Assembly (NCBI GenBank): GCA_016705475.1
Contig: JADIYD010000001.1
Coordinates: 62,001 to 126,000, forward strand
Length of the DNA stretch: 64,000 bases
Direction of reading: 5' to 3'
Source of the DNA: Betaproteobacteria bacterium
GTDB lineage: Bacteria; Pseudomonadota; Gammaproteobacteria; Burkholderiales; Rhodocyclaceae
Shown: positions 46,749 through 56,888 of the stretch, in pieces
Layout: each line of letters opens with the position of its first letter
Position numbering within the stretch: position 1 is the first letter of the stretch
Translations under genes and position numbers: made by a program
Notes under the pieces: model-generated
Seen by the model: only the letters and a program-made list of their open reading frames with translations
What the model was told of the DNA's origin: nothing
Databases searched by the model: none

Positions 46749-48007
46749 TGGCGCGTTTCTTCTATTCGCTGCTGCTTTACCTGATTACGCCGCTGATCTG
46801 GCTCCGCTTGCTCTGGCGCAGCCGCAAGCAGCCGGAATACCTCCAGCATCTCGGGGAGCGCTATGGTTTCTATCGCCAGCCCGCGCCGGAAAAACTGATC
46901 TGGGTGCACGCCGTCTCGGTCGGTGAAACACGCGCCGCCCAGCCGCTGATCGAAGGCCTGCAGGCGCGCTGGCCGGAGCATCGCATCCTGCTCACCGGCA
47001 TGACGCCGACCGGCCGCGACGCCGGGCAGCAGGTCTACGGCGATAAGGTCATCCAGGCTTACCTGCCCTACGATTATCCGGGGGCGGTCGCCCGTTTCTT
47101 CCGCCATTTTTCCCCGGCTTTCGGGGTCATCATGGAAACGGAAATCTGGCCCAATTTGCTGGCCGCCGGGAAACGTCGCAAATTGCCGTTCTTTCTTGCT
47201 AACGCGCGTCTTTCCGCGCGCTCAGCCCGCGGCTACGGGCGTTTTTCAGCTTTGGCCGGGCCGGCGTTTTCAGCGCTGGCCGGCGTTGCCGCACAAACCG
47301 CAGGTGACGCCGAACGGATCGCCGAATTGGGCGCGGCCGCCGTCGAGGTCTGTGGCAATCTGAAATTCGATGTCACGCCGCCCGCCGACAAGCTCGCCCT
47401 TGGCCACGAATGGCGGGCGGCGATTGGCCAGCGGCCGGTCTGGCTGGCCGCTAGCACGCGTGAAGGCGAGGAGCCGCTGGTGCTCGAAGCGTGGCGCAAG
47501 GTTGCCATTCCCGATGCCTTGCTCGTCCTGGTTCCGCGCCATCCGCAGCGTTTCAACGAAGTGGCTGAGTTACTTCAGCAGCAGGGCTTGCGCAGCGTTC
47601 GGCGCAGTGTGGCCATGCCGGCGGCCGACACGCAGGTCTGGCTCGGTGACAGCATGGGTGAGATGGCGGCGTATTTCACGCTGGCTGATCTGGCCTTCAT
47701 CGGGGGCAGTTTGCTGCCGCTCGGTGGGCAAAACCTCATCGAGGCGGCGGCTTGCGACTGCCCGGTCGTTGTCGGCCCGCATACCTTCAATTTCAAGCAG
47801 GCAACCGAGGATGCAATCGCCGCAGGCGCGGCATTACGCGTCGACAGCCCGGAGATGCTCGCTGCCACGGTCAACCGGATTTTTGGCCAAAAAACGAAAT
47901 TGGCGGAAATGCGGAATGCGGCGGGATTGTTCGCCCGCGCCCATCAGGGGGCGGCTGGGCGGATGCTGGCGCTTATAGCGCGCTGGATGGATCCAGCAGC
48001 GCGTTGA
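46748..48007 (+). CDS. waaA: 3-deoxy-D-manno-octulosonic acid transferase (Kdo transferase)
   Basis: The product is 419 residues of the GT30 family: an N-terminal anchor (ARFFYSLLLYLITPLIWL), then WVHAVSVGETRAAQPLI, METEIWPNLL, and GGSLLPLGGQNLIEAAA. It transfers Kdo to lipid A precursor. A copy of the 38-bp repeat is read in frame as ATVNRIFGQKTK near residues 372-385, in the C-terminal helix region, without breaking the frame. The 3' end overlaps convergent tolC by 35 nt. Confidence 0.94.
   Translation: MARFFYSLLLYLITPLIWLRLLWRSRKQPEYLQHLGERYGFYRQPAPEKLIWVHAVSVGETRAAQPLIEGLQARWPEHRILLTGMTPTGRDAGQQVYGDKVIQAYLPYDYPGAVARFFRHFSPAFGVIMETEIWPNLLAAGKRRKLPFFLANARLSARSARGYGRFSALAGPAFSALAGVAAQTAGDAERIAELGAAAVEVCGNLKFDVTPPADKLALGHEWRAAIGQRPVWLAASTREGEEPLVLEAWRKVAIPDALLVLVPRHPQRFNEVAELLQQQGLRSVRRSVAMPAADTQVWLGDSMGEMAAYFTLADLAFIGGSLLPLGGQNLIEAAACDCPVVVGPHTFNFKQATEDAIAAGAALRVDSPEMLAATVNRIFGQKTKLAEMRNAAGLFARAHQGAAGRMLALIARWMDPAAR
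47862..47899 (+). repeat. 38-bp dispersed repeat, copy I (inside waaA)
   Basis: CTGCCACGGTCAACCGG core variant, then ATTTTT, GGCC and AAAAAACGAAA. Read in the V-N-R frame. Confidence 0.8.
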
Positions 48008-49310
48008 TCTGGGCGACATCGTCTTCACCCAGCGCACCGGTTGCCGCCTTCAGGCGCAGTTGTGCCATCAGCGTATCGAGCGTGGCCTTGGCCAGGTCGC
48101 GGCGGGTGACATAGACCTGATTTTCGGCATTCAGCACGTCAATGTTGATGCGCACGCCGACTTCATAACCCAGCTTGTTTGATTCCAATGCCGATTGCGA
48201 TGAAATCAGCGCCGCCTTCAACGCCCTGACTTGAGCCAGGCCGTTGGTTACGCCAAGATAATACTGTCGCGCCGAAAGCGCGGCGCCGCGGCGGGCGGCT
48301 TCAACGCCGGATTGCGCGGCCATGCGGTTTGCCGTCGCTTCGCGCTGGCGTGAAACCGTCAGGCCACCCTGGAAGAGCGGAATGTTGAGCTGAACGCCGA
48401 CATTGGTGTAGTCGGTGTCAAACGGAGTCTGCCCAACGCCGGAAATGAAACCATACGACTTGGAGTGCCCCTGGTTAGCTACCAGATCAAGCGTCGGATA
48501 GTGGCCGGCGCGCTGTTTGTCAACCTCGCGTGCTGCGATATCAGCATTGGCCTGCTGGACCTGCACGGGGATGCTGTCCTTTTCGGCGGCGGCAACCCAC
48601 TGGTTCATGTCGTTTGGCTGCGGCGTCGTCAGCACCGCATCCTTGCGTGTTGTCGCGAGATTGCCGGGCATCTTGCCGATAATCGACTGCAAGGCATGCT
48701 GCTTGACCTCGAAATCGCTCTCAGCGGCAATCTCCTGCGCTGATGCCAGATCGAAGCGGGCCTGCGCTTCATGCGTGTCGGTAATGGTTGCGGTGCCGAC
48801 CTCGAAATTCTTCTTGGCAGACTCCAATTGCTGGGCGATCGCCGTCTTGTTGGCGCGCACTGCATTGAGATTTTCGACGGCGTAGATCGCATCGAAATAA
48901 GCCTGCGAGACACGCAGGATCAGGTCCTGGCGAGCCTGAACAAAATTGGCTTCGGCCTGCGCCACCAACAATTTCGACTGGTCGTAGGAAACCCAGTTCT
49001 GCCAGCGAAACAGAGGCTGCGAAAGCGTCAACTGGTAGCCATTGGAGTTGTATTGCGGCTTGGAGATTGTCGGCCCGTTGTGGATCGAAATCTCGTTCTT
49101 GTTCCACACCGTATTGCCCGACAGCGTCAGGCTAGGCAATAGGCCGGCCAAGCTCTGCGGCGTCTTTTCACGGCCGGCATCGAGTGTCGCGCGGGCAGCG
49201 GCATAGGTCGGGTCATTATCCTGCGCGTCGCGATAGACCTGCATGAGATCGGCCGCAAAAAGAGGTGAGGCGAGCAGCGGGGATACCAGCAACCAGGCGA
49301 GTTTTCTCAT
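47973..49310 (-). CDS. tolC: TolC-family outer membrane efflux channel
   Basis: The product is 445 residues. A signal peptide (MRKLAWLLVSPLLASPLFAA) is followed by two repeats of the outer membrane factor helical pattern (DLMQVYRDAQDNDPTYAAAR; LPSLTLSGN; TNVGVQLNIPLFQGG). It forms the outer channel of type I secretion or RND efflux systems. No pump genes are adjacent. It stands first in a short minus-strand set only if the rhodanese and methyltransferase genes upstream are co-transcribed (gap of 7 nt). Confidence 0.92.
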   Translation of the reverse strand: MRKLAWLLVSPLLASPLFAADLMQVYRDAQDNDPTYAAARATLDAGREKTPQSLAGLLPSLTLSGNTVWNKNEISIHNGPTISKPQYNSNGYQLTLSQPLFRWQNWVSYDQSKLLVAQAEANFVQARQDLILRVSQAYFDAIYAVENLNAVRANKTAIAQQLESAKKNFEVGTATITDTHEAQARFDLASAQEIAAESDFEVKQHALQSIIGKMPGNLATTRKDAVLTTPQPNDMNQWVAAAEKDSIPVQVQQANADIAAREVDKQRAGHYPTLDLVANQGHSKSYGFISGVGQTPFDTDYTNVGVQLNIPLFQGGLTVSRQREATANRMAAQSGVEAARRGAALSARQYYLGVTNGLAQVRALKAALISSQSALESNKLGYEVGVRINIDVLNAENQVYVTRRDLAKATLDTLMAQLRLKAATGALGEDDVAQINALLDPSSAL

Positions 49311-49317
49311 GCCAACC

Positions 49318-49641
49318 TCAATAACGACGCATGCTGGAATCGACTTCGCCGGCCCAGGCCTCGACGCCGCCCATCAGGTTATAGACCGCGCCGTAGCCCT
49401 TGCGCTCCAGGAACATCGCGACCTGCATGCTGCGGCCACCGTGATGACAAACGACGACGATATCCTGCTCAGGATCTATTTCGGCACATCGCACGGGAAC
49501 CAGATGCATCGGGATATTTTGCGATCCGGCCAGCTGGCAAAGTTCGATTTCCCAAGGTTCGCGCACGTCGAGCAGCACAGGGCTCGGCCGGCTTTCGTCG
49601 GCCAGCCATTCGGCCAGTTGTTTAGCGCGAACCTGTTGCAT
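49318..49641 (-). CDS. Single-domain rhodanese
   Basis: The product is 107 residues with LLDVREPWEIELCQL and the active-site loop VVCHHGGRS containing the catalytic cysteine; the GVEAWAGEVD end is the family C-terminus. It moves or binds sulfane sulfur. It sits between the Pcm-like gene (overlapping by one base at 49641) and tolC. Confidence 0.92.
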   Translation of the reverse strand: MQQVRAKQLAEWLADESRPSPVLLDVREPWEIELCQLAGSQNIPMHLVPVRCAEIDPEQDIVVVCHHGGRSMQVAMFLERKGYGAVYNLMGGVEAWAGEVDSSMRRY

Positions 49642-50294
49642 CAGAAGAAAAAGCTTTCTTTGGCGGCAACGCCGTCAAGCGCGGGAATGACCGTTTCGAA
49701 CAGGTTGACCGTGTTGTAGATGCCGTCAGCCGTGCAGGTGATCAGCTGGGCTTCCATGACCGGTGCTTCGCCGACGACGACAGCCAGACGGCCACCCACA
49801 CGCAGTTGCTTGAGGAGGGCGTCAGGGACTGCCGGGATGGAGCCGGAAACGACAATCGCGTCGAAGGGGCCGCGCTGGGACCAGCCTTTGCCGCCGTCGC
49901 CGAGTTCGATGGTGACATTGGTGATGCCGGCCCGTTCGAAATTCTGTTTGGCAACAGCGACCAGTGCCGGGCGGTTTTCGACGGTAACCACATGCTCGGC
50001 ACGGGCGGCCAGCAGGGCGGCCATGTAGCCGCTACCGGTGCCGATTTCGAGAACCTTGTCGGTTTTCTTGAGGCCCAGTTCCTGCAGCATCTTGGCTTCG
50101 ATTTTCGGGGCCAGCATCATCTGGCCGTCGCCAAGCGGGATTTCCATGTCGGCAAAAGCCAGGTTGCGATAGGCCGGCGGGGTAAAGTCCTCGCGCTTGA
50201 CGACAAAGAGGAGGTCGAGAACCTGCGGATCCAGAACATCCCAGGGACGGATCTGCTGTTCGATCATGTTGAAGCGCGCTTGCTCGATGTTCAT
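49641..50294 (-). CDS. Protein-L-isoaspartate O-methyltransferase family protein
   Basis: The product is 217 residues. It has a SAM-binding core VLEIGTGSGYMAALLA and a Pcm-like start NMIEQQIRPWDVLDPQVLD. This shorter subgroup, commonly next to tolC and a rhodanese gene in betaproteobacteria, differs from classical Pcm in its N-terminus, so repair activity on isoaspartate is likely but not certain. Confidence 0.85.
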   Translation of the reverse strand: MNIEQARFNMIEQQIRPWDVLDPQVLDLLFVVKREDFTPPAYRNLAFADMEIPLGDGQMMLAPKIEAKMLQELGLKKTDKVLEIGTGSGYMAALLAARAEHVVTVENRPALVAVAKQNFERAGITNVTIELGDGGKGWSQRGPFDAIVVSGSIPAVPDALLKQLRVGGRLAVVVGEAPVMEAQLITCTADGIYNTVNLFETVIPALDGVAAKESFFF

Positions 50295-50356
50295 TGGTGG
50301 GTCTCCGCAGACTGAATATTAGCACAGGCTAATATGATGGTTCCGACAAATCAAAA

Positions 50357-51001
50357 TTATACCTGACTCTCTTTTTCCGGCTTGCGCAAACCCTGGCGCA
50401 GTAGGTCCATATGTATGCGCAAATACATCTGCGGGTCGCTCTCGCTGCCCTGGCAGCAACTCATTGAGTAACGCCAGATGAGCAGCATCAAAATGGGGGC
50501 GATGACCACGTCGACCGTGGTTTCGACGTCCATGCTGCGAAACTCGCCACTTTCCATGCCGCGTCGAAGCGCGCTGCCCACCAAGGCTCGGCCTCGGCTG
50601 ATCACGTTTTCGTAATAGAAGCTGGCCAGTTCGGGAAAGTTTCGTGCTTCTGCCACCATGAGTTTGGGGATGCCAGCAAACGCGGTCTGGCCGATTTTGG
50701 TCCACCAGTTTTCGAGCAGGAGTTCCAGCAGGTCAAAGCTGCAGCCGCTATGTCTGGCTGCAATCGCCTCGTTTTCAGCGATGACCGGGATGATTCCTTC
50801 CTGAATCACCGCCTTGAACAGCGCATCCTTGTTCTCAAAATAGAGATACAGGGTTCCTTTCGAAACGCCGGCGCGCGCAGCCACGTCTTCCAGTCGGGTG
50901 GCGGCAAAGCCTTTTTCAACAAACAGGCTGAGCGCGGCCTCGAGAAGCTCGGAGGGGCGAGCTTCCTTGCGGCGTTTGCGGGGAGTGGGAAGGGCGGACA
51001 T
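50357..51001 (-). CDS. TetR-family transcriptional repressor
   Basis: The product is 214 residues. An N-terminal helix-turn-helix with LFVEKGFAATRLEDVAARAG and VSKGTLYLYFENKDALF is followed by a helical ligand-binding domain. It lies just upstream of the pcm-rhodanese-tolC set on the same strand, as is common for TetR regulators of efflux genes, so tolC is a plausible target. The start codon lies one base from a perfect palindrome, its probable own operator. Confidence 0.93.
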   Translation of the reverse strand: MSALPTPRKRRKEARPSELLEAALSLFVEKGFAATRLEDVAARAGVSKGTLYLYFENKDALFKAVIQEGIIPVIAENEAIAARHSGCSFDLLELLLENWWTKIGQTAFAGIPKLMVAEARNFPELASFYYENVISRGRALVGSALRRGMESGEFRSMDVETTVDVVIAPILMLLIWRYSMSCCQGSESDPQMYLRIHMDLLRQGLRKPEKESQV

Positions 51002-51035
51002 GGTAACTTAATGACTCGTTGGTCATTAAGTTACC
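51002..51035. promoter_or_regulatory. Perfect 14-bp inverted repeat: probable TetR autoregulatory operator
   Basis: GGTAACTTAATGAC, a 6-nt spacer and its exact complement GTCATTAAGTTACC lie directly before the tetR start. The size suits a TetR dimer. The placement leaves no room for a ribosome binding site, so the tetR message may be leaderless or start inside the palindrome. Confidence 0.75.
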
Positions 51036-51053
51036 ATCAGGCTTACTTTCCGG

Positions 51054-52496
51054 TCAACGGCCTTCCTTGATCAGGCGTCCGGCCGCGGGCTGAATGGGCC
51101 GGGCGTTGTTTTTGTAGAGCCGGCTGAAAATATTGATCTGGTCCGGTGAAACCTGCACGGGCTGTTTCATGACCAGCCACAGCACACCTTCAGAGCAGGG
51201 CGGCGTGGTGAGCGAACCCATGTAGGTGTAGTAATTGCGGGCGGCGGGCAGCAGGGTGTTCAGATCGATCATGGCAGTCGGCGGTGCGACCGGCAGGTTC
51301 TTTTCCAGCGGCATGTTGTTCCACAGTGTCTGGATGAAGGCGTTTTCTGTGCCGCGTTCAAGCAGCACGGCGACGACGGCAAGCTGGCCATCGTCGGCCT
51401 TGTGCACAAGGTGGGCGACCATGTCGAAACGCTGGCCGTTGACCTTTTCTTCCGACGGGCGATGGAAATGGAACTGGACCAGCTCATAGGTCTTGCCGGT
51501 CAGGGAAATTGAGCTCTCGCCAATTTCGACCTGAACCGTATGGCCGTTGTCGACGATGCGGAAGGTGGATGGCCGGTAGTTGAACTTGATCGGTTCCAGA
51601 TCGACCTTGATGCCGTCCTTGATGTCGATGGGCGATTGACGCTCGCCGATGGCGCACACCTTGTTTTTCGGATCGAGCTTCGACCAGTTTTCCGGGCCAC
51701 CGGCGCCTTCGTAATCCCAGTGAATGTGCGCGTGCTGCTTGGCCGGCTCAACATGGGCCAGTTCCAGCATGTAGCCTTCAGATTTCGGTGTTTTTTTCGG
51801 TTTTGGCGCGGGTGCCTGGCTGGTGTGAACAAAGACCGTAGCTGGCTTTGGCGCAGCCACCTTGGCCGGCGCGGGCGTTGGCGCTGGCGGCGGAGGGGCT
51901 TCCTTGGCGCTTTCCTTCGCGCTTTCCATGGCCGCCTTGAGGTTGGGCTTTATGGACGGAATCGCACCTTCCTTTGGTGCATCTGCAGCCTTGACAGCTT
52001 CCGGCTTTTCGGCCTTGGCCATTTCCTTCTTGAGCATCGCCTCGTTGGCTGCCTTCAGCTGGCCGGCCGCCTCGTTGGCCTTCTGGGCGATTTCGGCGGC
52101 GCCCTCCTTGGGCGGGCGACAGACTTCGCGCAACACTTTGTCGTCGAGGGTGCCGGTGCGCACGGGGAGGTCAGCGCCCTTGATGTCTTCTTCGCGGACG
52201 ACGTCGGTTTCATTCTTCTTGAAAATGCGTTTGATCGTGTTGGCGCTGCGCGTCGTGCAGTCGTAGCGCGTTACTGCTTCGATCACGCGGTAGGGGGCGC
52301 CGGAGCGGCCATCCACGAGTTCCTTCTCGAGTACCACGCGGCCTTGCGCCTGAACGGTATTGCCTTCGCGCTTCAGGCTGGTGCGATCGAGTTCTATGCG
52401 CTTTCCAGGCTCGGAAGAAATGGTTTGCCAGGTTGGTGCTGCGGTGGCACCAAAAGGCAGGGCGACCAGCAGGCTGGCGATCATCAGTAGGCGCAT
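51054..52496 (-). CDS. Alpha-type carbonic anhydrase with extra N-terminal domain and Ala/Pro/Lys linker
   Basis: The product is 480 residues, about twice the size of a usual bacterial alpha-carbonic anhydrase. A signal peptide (1-20) is followed by a beta-type domain (about 21-128) with a paired Cys80 and Cys126, resembling small surface or DUF-type exported domains. A charged Ala/Lys linker and Pro-rich stretch (about 130-240) lead to the catalytic domain (about 250-480). Zinc histidines are His343 and His345 (QFHFHRPSEE) and His362 (AHLVHK). The position of the usual glutamate two before His362 is valine. It would hydrate CO2 in the periplasm. GAGGGAAG precedes ATG 52496; a longer frame upstream is rejected. 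Confidence 0.88.
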   Translation of the reverse strand: MRLLMIASLLVALPFGATAAPTWQTISSEPGKRIELDRTSLKREGNTVQAQGRVVLEKELVDGRSGAPYRVIEAVTRYDCTTRSANTIKRIFKKNETDVVREEDIKGADLPVRTGTLDDKVLREVCRPPKEGAAEIAQKANEAAGQLKAANEAMLKKEMAKAEKPEAVKAADAPKEGAIPSIKPNLKAAMESAKESAKEAPPPPAPTPAPAKVAAPKPATVFVHTSQAPAPKPKKTPKSEGYMLELAHVEPAKQHAHIHWDYEGAGGPENWSKLDPKNKVCAIGERQSPIDIKDGIKVDLEPIKFNYRPSTFRIVDNGHTVQVEIGESSISLTGKTYELVQFHFHRPSEEKVNGQRFDMVAHLVHKADDGQLAVVAVLLERGTENAFIQTLWNNMPLEKNLPVAPPTAMIDLNTLLPAARNYYTYMGSLTTPPCSEGVLWLVMKQPVQVSPDQINIFSRLYKNNARPIQPAAGRLIKEGR

Positions 52497-52622
52497 ATTT
52501 CTTCCCTCGTTTTCTCTTTGAATTCTGGCGCTTGTCGACGATATTTCGGCTGGTTTCGAGAAATCTTGAGCAACTTTTGTCATTCCTTGCATTTTGCCTG
52601 TATTTCCAGTAACTTGCAGCCT

Positions 52623-52702
52623 CTCGTTAGGGGTGCCCGACTGGTTTCGGGCTGAGAATCACCCTTCGAACCTGACCGGGTCATGCCGTCGTAGGGAAAC
52701 GA
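52623..52702 (+). ncRNA. TPP riboswitch (THI element)
   Basis: The segment contains the conserved THI blocks in order: AGGGGTGCCC, GGGCTGAGA, ATCACCC, GAACCTGACC, GGGTCATGCC and GTAGGGAA. It lies about 50 nt upstream of thiC and would turn down thiC expression when thiamine pyrophosphate is abundant. Confidence 0.95.
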
Positions 52703-52754
52703 ACTTTGTTGCTCCTTGCCCGTCTTACCCGCTGCACCCACGCATGGAGCTTCA

Positions 52755-54673
<1,919 letters not shown>

Positions 54674-54699
54674 GTCTTGCAGAACGGCTGGTAGCAAAG

Positions 54700-54728
54700 G
54701 AAAGGCGGCTGAATCAGCCGCCTTTTCA
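54700..54728 (+). terminator. Rho-independent terminator after thiC
   Basis: The stem GGCGGCTGA / TCAGCCGCC closes on a minimal A loop and is followed by TTTT; it is preceded by an A tract, so it could work in both directions. Confidence 0.85.
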
Positions 54729-54802
54729 TGTCTGGACAAACCAATGTCATTTGGTCTGTATTATTGCCAAATCAACGGTCACAGAATCGAAACGGGTAAC
54801 TT

Positions 54803-55726
54803 ATGCCAATACCAGACTACCAATCATTGATGCTCCCCTTGCTTCGTTCGGCCTCTGATGGAAACGATCATACAACCAGGGAAACCGTTGAAGTTCTTGC
54901 GAATGAGTTTCAGCTTTCGTCAGCGGAGCGCAGTGAACTGTTGGCTAGCGGCCAGCAGGCGATATTCAATAATCGCGTGGGTTGGGCGAACTCATATCTA
55001 AAGAAAGCCGGTTTATTGGAGTCGCCGCGTAGGGGTGCGTTGCGTATTACAGCGCGCGGAAAACAGATTCTTGGTGAAAATCCTTCCAGAATTGATGTTC
55101 GCTTTCTTGAGCGCTTTCCCGAGTTCATAGCATTTCGAGATGCGCCAAGAATCGCTCGAGAAACTGTACCGGAGCCAACGGTTTCAGCGATCGAACAAAC
55201 CCCGGAGGAGGCGCTTGAACTGGCTCATCAAAGTCTGCGAGTTAGCCTTGCGCAAGACATTCTCACCAGAATTCTGTCCTGCTCGCCTACCTTCTTTGAG
55301 CGGCTCGTTGTCGAGCTTCTGGTCAAAATGGGTTATGGCGGTTCACGCCGTGATGCCGGAGAACGAATTGGGCAGAGTGGCGATGGCGGAATAGACGGCA
55401 TCATCAAAGAAGATCGCCTTGGATTGGACACTATATTTATTCAGGCGAAACGCTGGCAAGGATCAGTTGGGCGCCCGGAGATTCAAAAATTTGTAGGTGC
55501 GCTTCAAGGCCAGCGTGCAAAAAAAGGTGTCTTTATCACAACTTCGTCATATACGGCTGAGGCAATCGACTACGCCTCACGCATCGACACGAAGGTTGTG
55601 CTCATTGATGGTCAGCTTCTAGCAAATCTCATGATGGATTTCGATGTTGGAGTCTCTGTTTCTGCGTCATACATCGTAAAGCGCATTGACTCTGACTATT
55701 TTGAAGAGGGCGAGGTTGGTCTTTGA
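54803..55726 (+). CDS. mrr: Mrr-type restriction endonuclease (type IV)
   Basis: The product is 307 residues. An N-terminal winged-helix Mrr_N domain (about 1-95; PDYQSLMLPLLRSASDG) precedes the PD-(D/E)XK nuclease domain with FERLVVELLVKMGYGG, SGDGGIDGII (catalytic Asp) and FIQAKRW (the Q-x-K arm). Mrr cuts DNA that carries foreign adenine or cytosine methylation. Codon third positions and overall base content are visibly AT-richer than the neighbours, pointing to lateral gain. No methyltransferase gene is adjacent. Confidence 0.92.
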   Translation: MPIPDYQSLMLPLLRSASDGNDHTTRETVEVLANEFQLSSAERSELLASGQQAIFNNRVGWANSYLKKAGLLESPRRGALRITARGKQILGENPSRIDVRFLERFPEFIAFRDAPRIARETVPEPTVSAIEQTPEEALELAHQSLRVSLAQDILTRILSCSPTFFERLVVELLVKMGYGGSRRDAGERIGQSGDGGIDGIIKEDRLGLDTIFIQAKRWQGSVGRPEIQKFVGALQGQRAKKGVFITTSSYTAEAIDYASRIDTKVVLIDGQLLANLMMDFDVGVSVSASYIVKRIDSDYFEEGEVGL

Positions 55727-55910
55727 TTTCGATTCGTCGATAGCCTCGACTATTTCCGTTGCAGGTAGCTGAACTTGCTCAGTGAGTACTTGGTTACGCC
55801 ATTTACTTTCATTTACAGCCCGGTAACCCACCTTAACAGGGCCTTGGGGGAGTATTCGTCCTGTCGCCTGACCCGCTTGGGTCGGCTAATTTGAACAAGA
55901 GGACGAAGAG

Positions 55911-56450
55911 ATGAAAACGACGCCGAACAGCAATATCAAACGTTTCCTGATCGCCGCCAGCGTGGCTTTGGCCATTCCGCTTACCGCGGCGGCTTTTGGC
56001 GGTCACGGCGGTCATGCCGGCTGCGGCATGGAGGCGCATGGCGGCGCTGGCCACCACATGATGGGTGGCAACATGATGCCGCCGCATCTGCGCGGCTTGA
56101 ATCTGACCGAGGCGCAGCAGGACAAGGTGTTCGAGATCATGCATGCGCAGGCGCCGGTGATGCGCGACAAGGCCAAGGCGCTGCGCAAGGCTGAGAGCGA
56201 TTTGCGGGCGCTGACGTCGGCGGCGGATTACAGCGAAGCCAAGGCGCGCGCGCTGGCTGATTCTGCGGCCAAGGCCTTGTCGGAATTGACGCTGGCGCGG
56301 GCCAGAGCAGATCGTCAGGTGTTCGAGGTGCTGACGCCGGAGCAGCGCAAGCAACTGGCTGAAATGAAGCCGGTTGAGCATGGGCGCCACGCCCGCGGCG
56401 ATGGTCCGCGCGGGGTGGCGGTTGATGCCGCCAAACCGGCGGGTGTTTGA
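55911..56450 (+). CDS. Spy/CpxP-like periplasmic protein
   Basis: The product is 179 residues. A signal peptide (about 1-28) precedes a His/Gly/Met-rich segment (GGHGGHAGCGMEAHGG, HHMMGGNMMPP) that could bind metal. The helical domain that follows has two L-T-x-x-Q motifs (LTEAQQDKV and LTPEQRKQL), the mark of the Spy/CpxP family of envelope stress chaperones or metal sensors. AAGAGG precedes the ATG. A terminator hairpin follows. Confidence 0.85.
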   Translation: MKTTPNSNIKRFLIAASVALAIPLTAAAFGGHGGHAGCGMEAHGGAGHHMMGGNMMPPHLRGLNLTEAQQDKVFEIMHAQAPVMRDKAKALRKAESDLRALTSAADYSEAKARALADSAAKALSELTLARARADRQVFEVLTPEQRKQLAEMKPVEHGRHARGDGPRGVAVDAAKPAGV

Positions 56451-56466
56451 TTTGTTGGATTGACGC

Positions 56467-56500
56467 ATGGGGGCGGAAGGCCCCCATTTCATTTTTGGCC
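56467..56500 (+). terminator. Terminator hairpin fused to a repeat copy
   Basis: The stem ATGGGGG / CCCCCAT with a 7-nt loop is followed by TTCATTTTT. The T-rich tail is the A/T tract of a reverse copy of the dispersed 38-bp repeat. Confidence 0.7.
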
Positions 56501-56522
56501 GATTTTTCCGGTTGACCGTGGA
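56487..56522 (-). repeat. 38-bp dispersed repeat, copy K (after a terminator hairpin)
   Basis: Reverse orientation; core TTCCACGGTCAACCGG, then AAAAATC, GGCC and AAAAATGAAA. Confidence 0.88.
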
Positions 56523-56567
56523 AGTTGTCGGCGCCGAACGGAGAAGCCGAATCTGCGAAAATCGGGT

Positions 56568-56843
56568 ATGTCCGAAAAGCCTTGTCCCGCCGTTCCGTTG
56601 CCGATGGCCTGCCGCCCCAATTGCGGCGCCTGCTGTATCGCGCCGTCGATCAGTTCGCTGAACAAACAGGCCGGCGTGCCTTGCCGGCATCTCGATGGCG
56701 ATTTTCGTTGCCTTATTTTCGCAAGTCCGGACCGCCCGGATTGCTGCGCTGGCCTGCAACCGTCGGCCGAGATGTGTGGTTTATCCCGCGAGCATGCGCT
56801 CAACTGGCTGGCCGAACTCGAAGTTTTGACACATCCGGGATAG
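56568..56843 (+). CDS. YkgJ-type cysteine-cluster protein
   Basis: The product is 91 residues with CRPNCGACC, a histidine-cysteine pair (CRHLDGDFRC) and CCAGL and C-G in the C-terminal part. The pattern is that of the YkgJ/UPF0153 zinc- or iron-binding family of unknown function. The start at 56568 is the natural one; a longer frame begins in the terminator region. Confidence 0.8.
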   Translation: MSEKPCPAVPLPMACRPNCGACCIAPSISSLNKQAGVPCRHLDGDFRCLIFASPDRPDCCAGLQPSAEMCGLSREHALNWLAELEVLTHPG

Positions 56844-56888
56844 TAGAATGCGGCCTCCCCAACTTGGCATCAGCGCAGGCAGCACGCA

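Noticed and set aside
51040..51055. TTTCCGGTCAACGG after the carbonic anhydrase gene as another 38-bp repeat copy
   Set aside because: Only the GGTCAAC piece matches and neither A/T tract is present.
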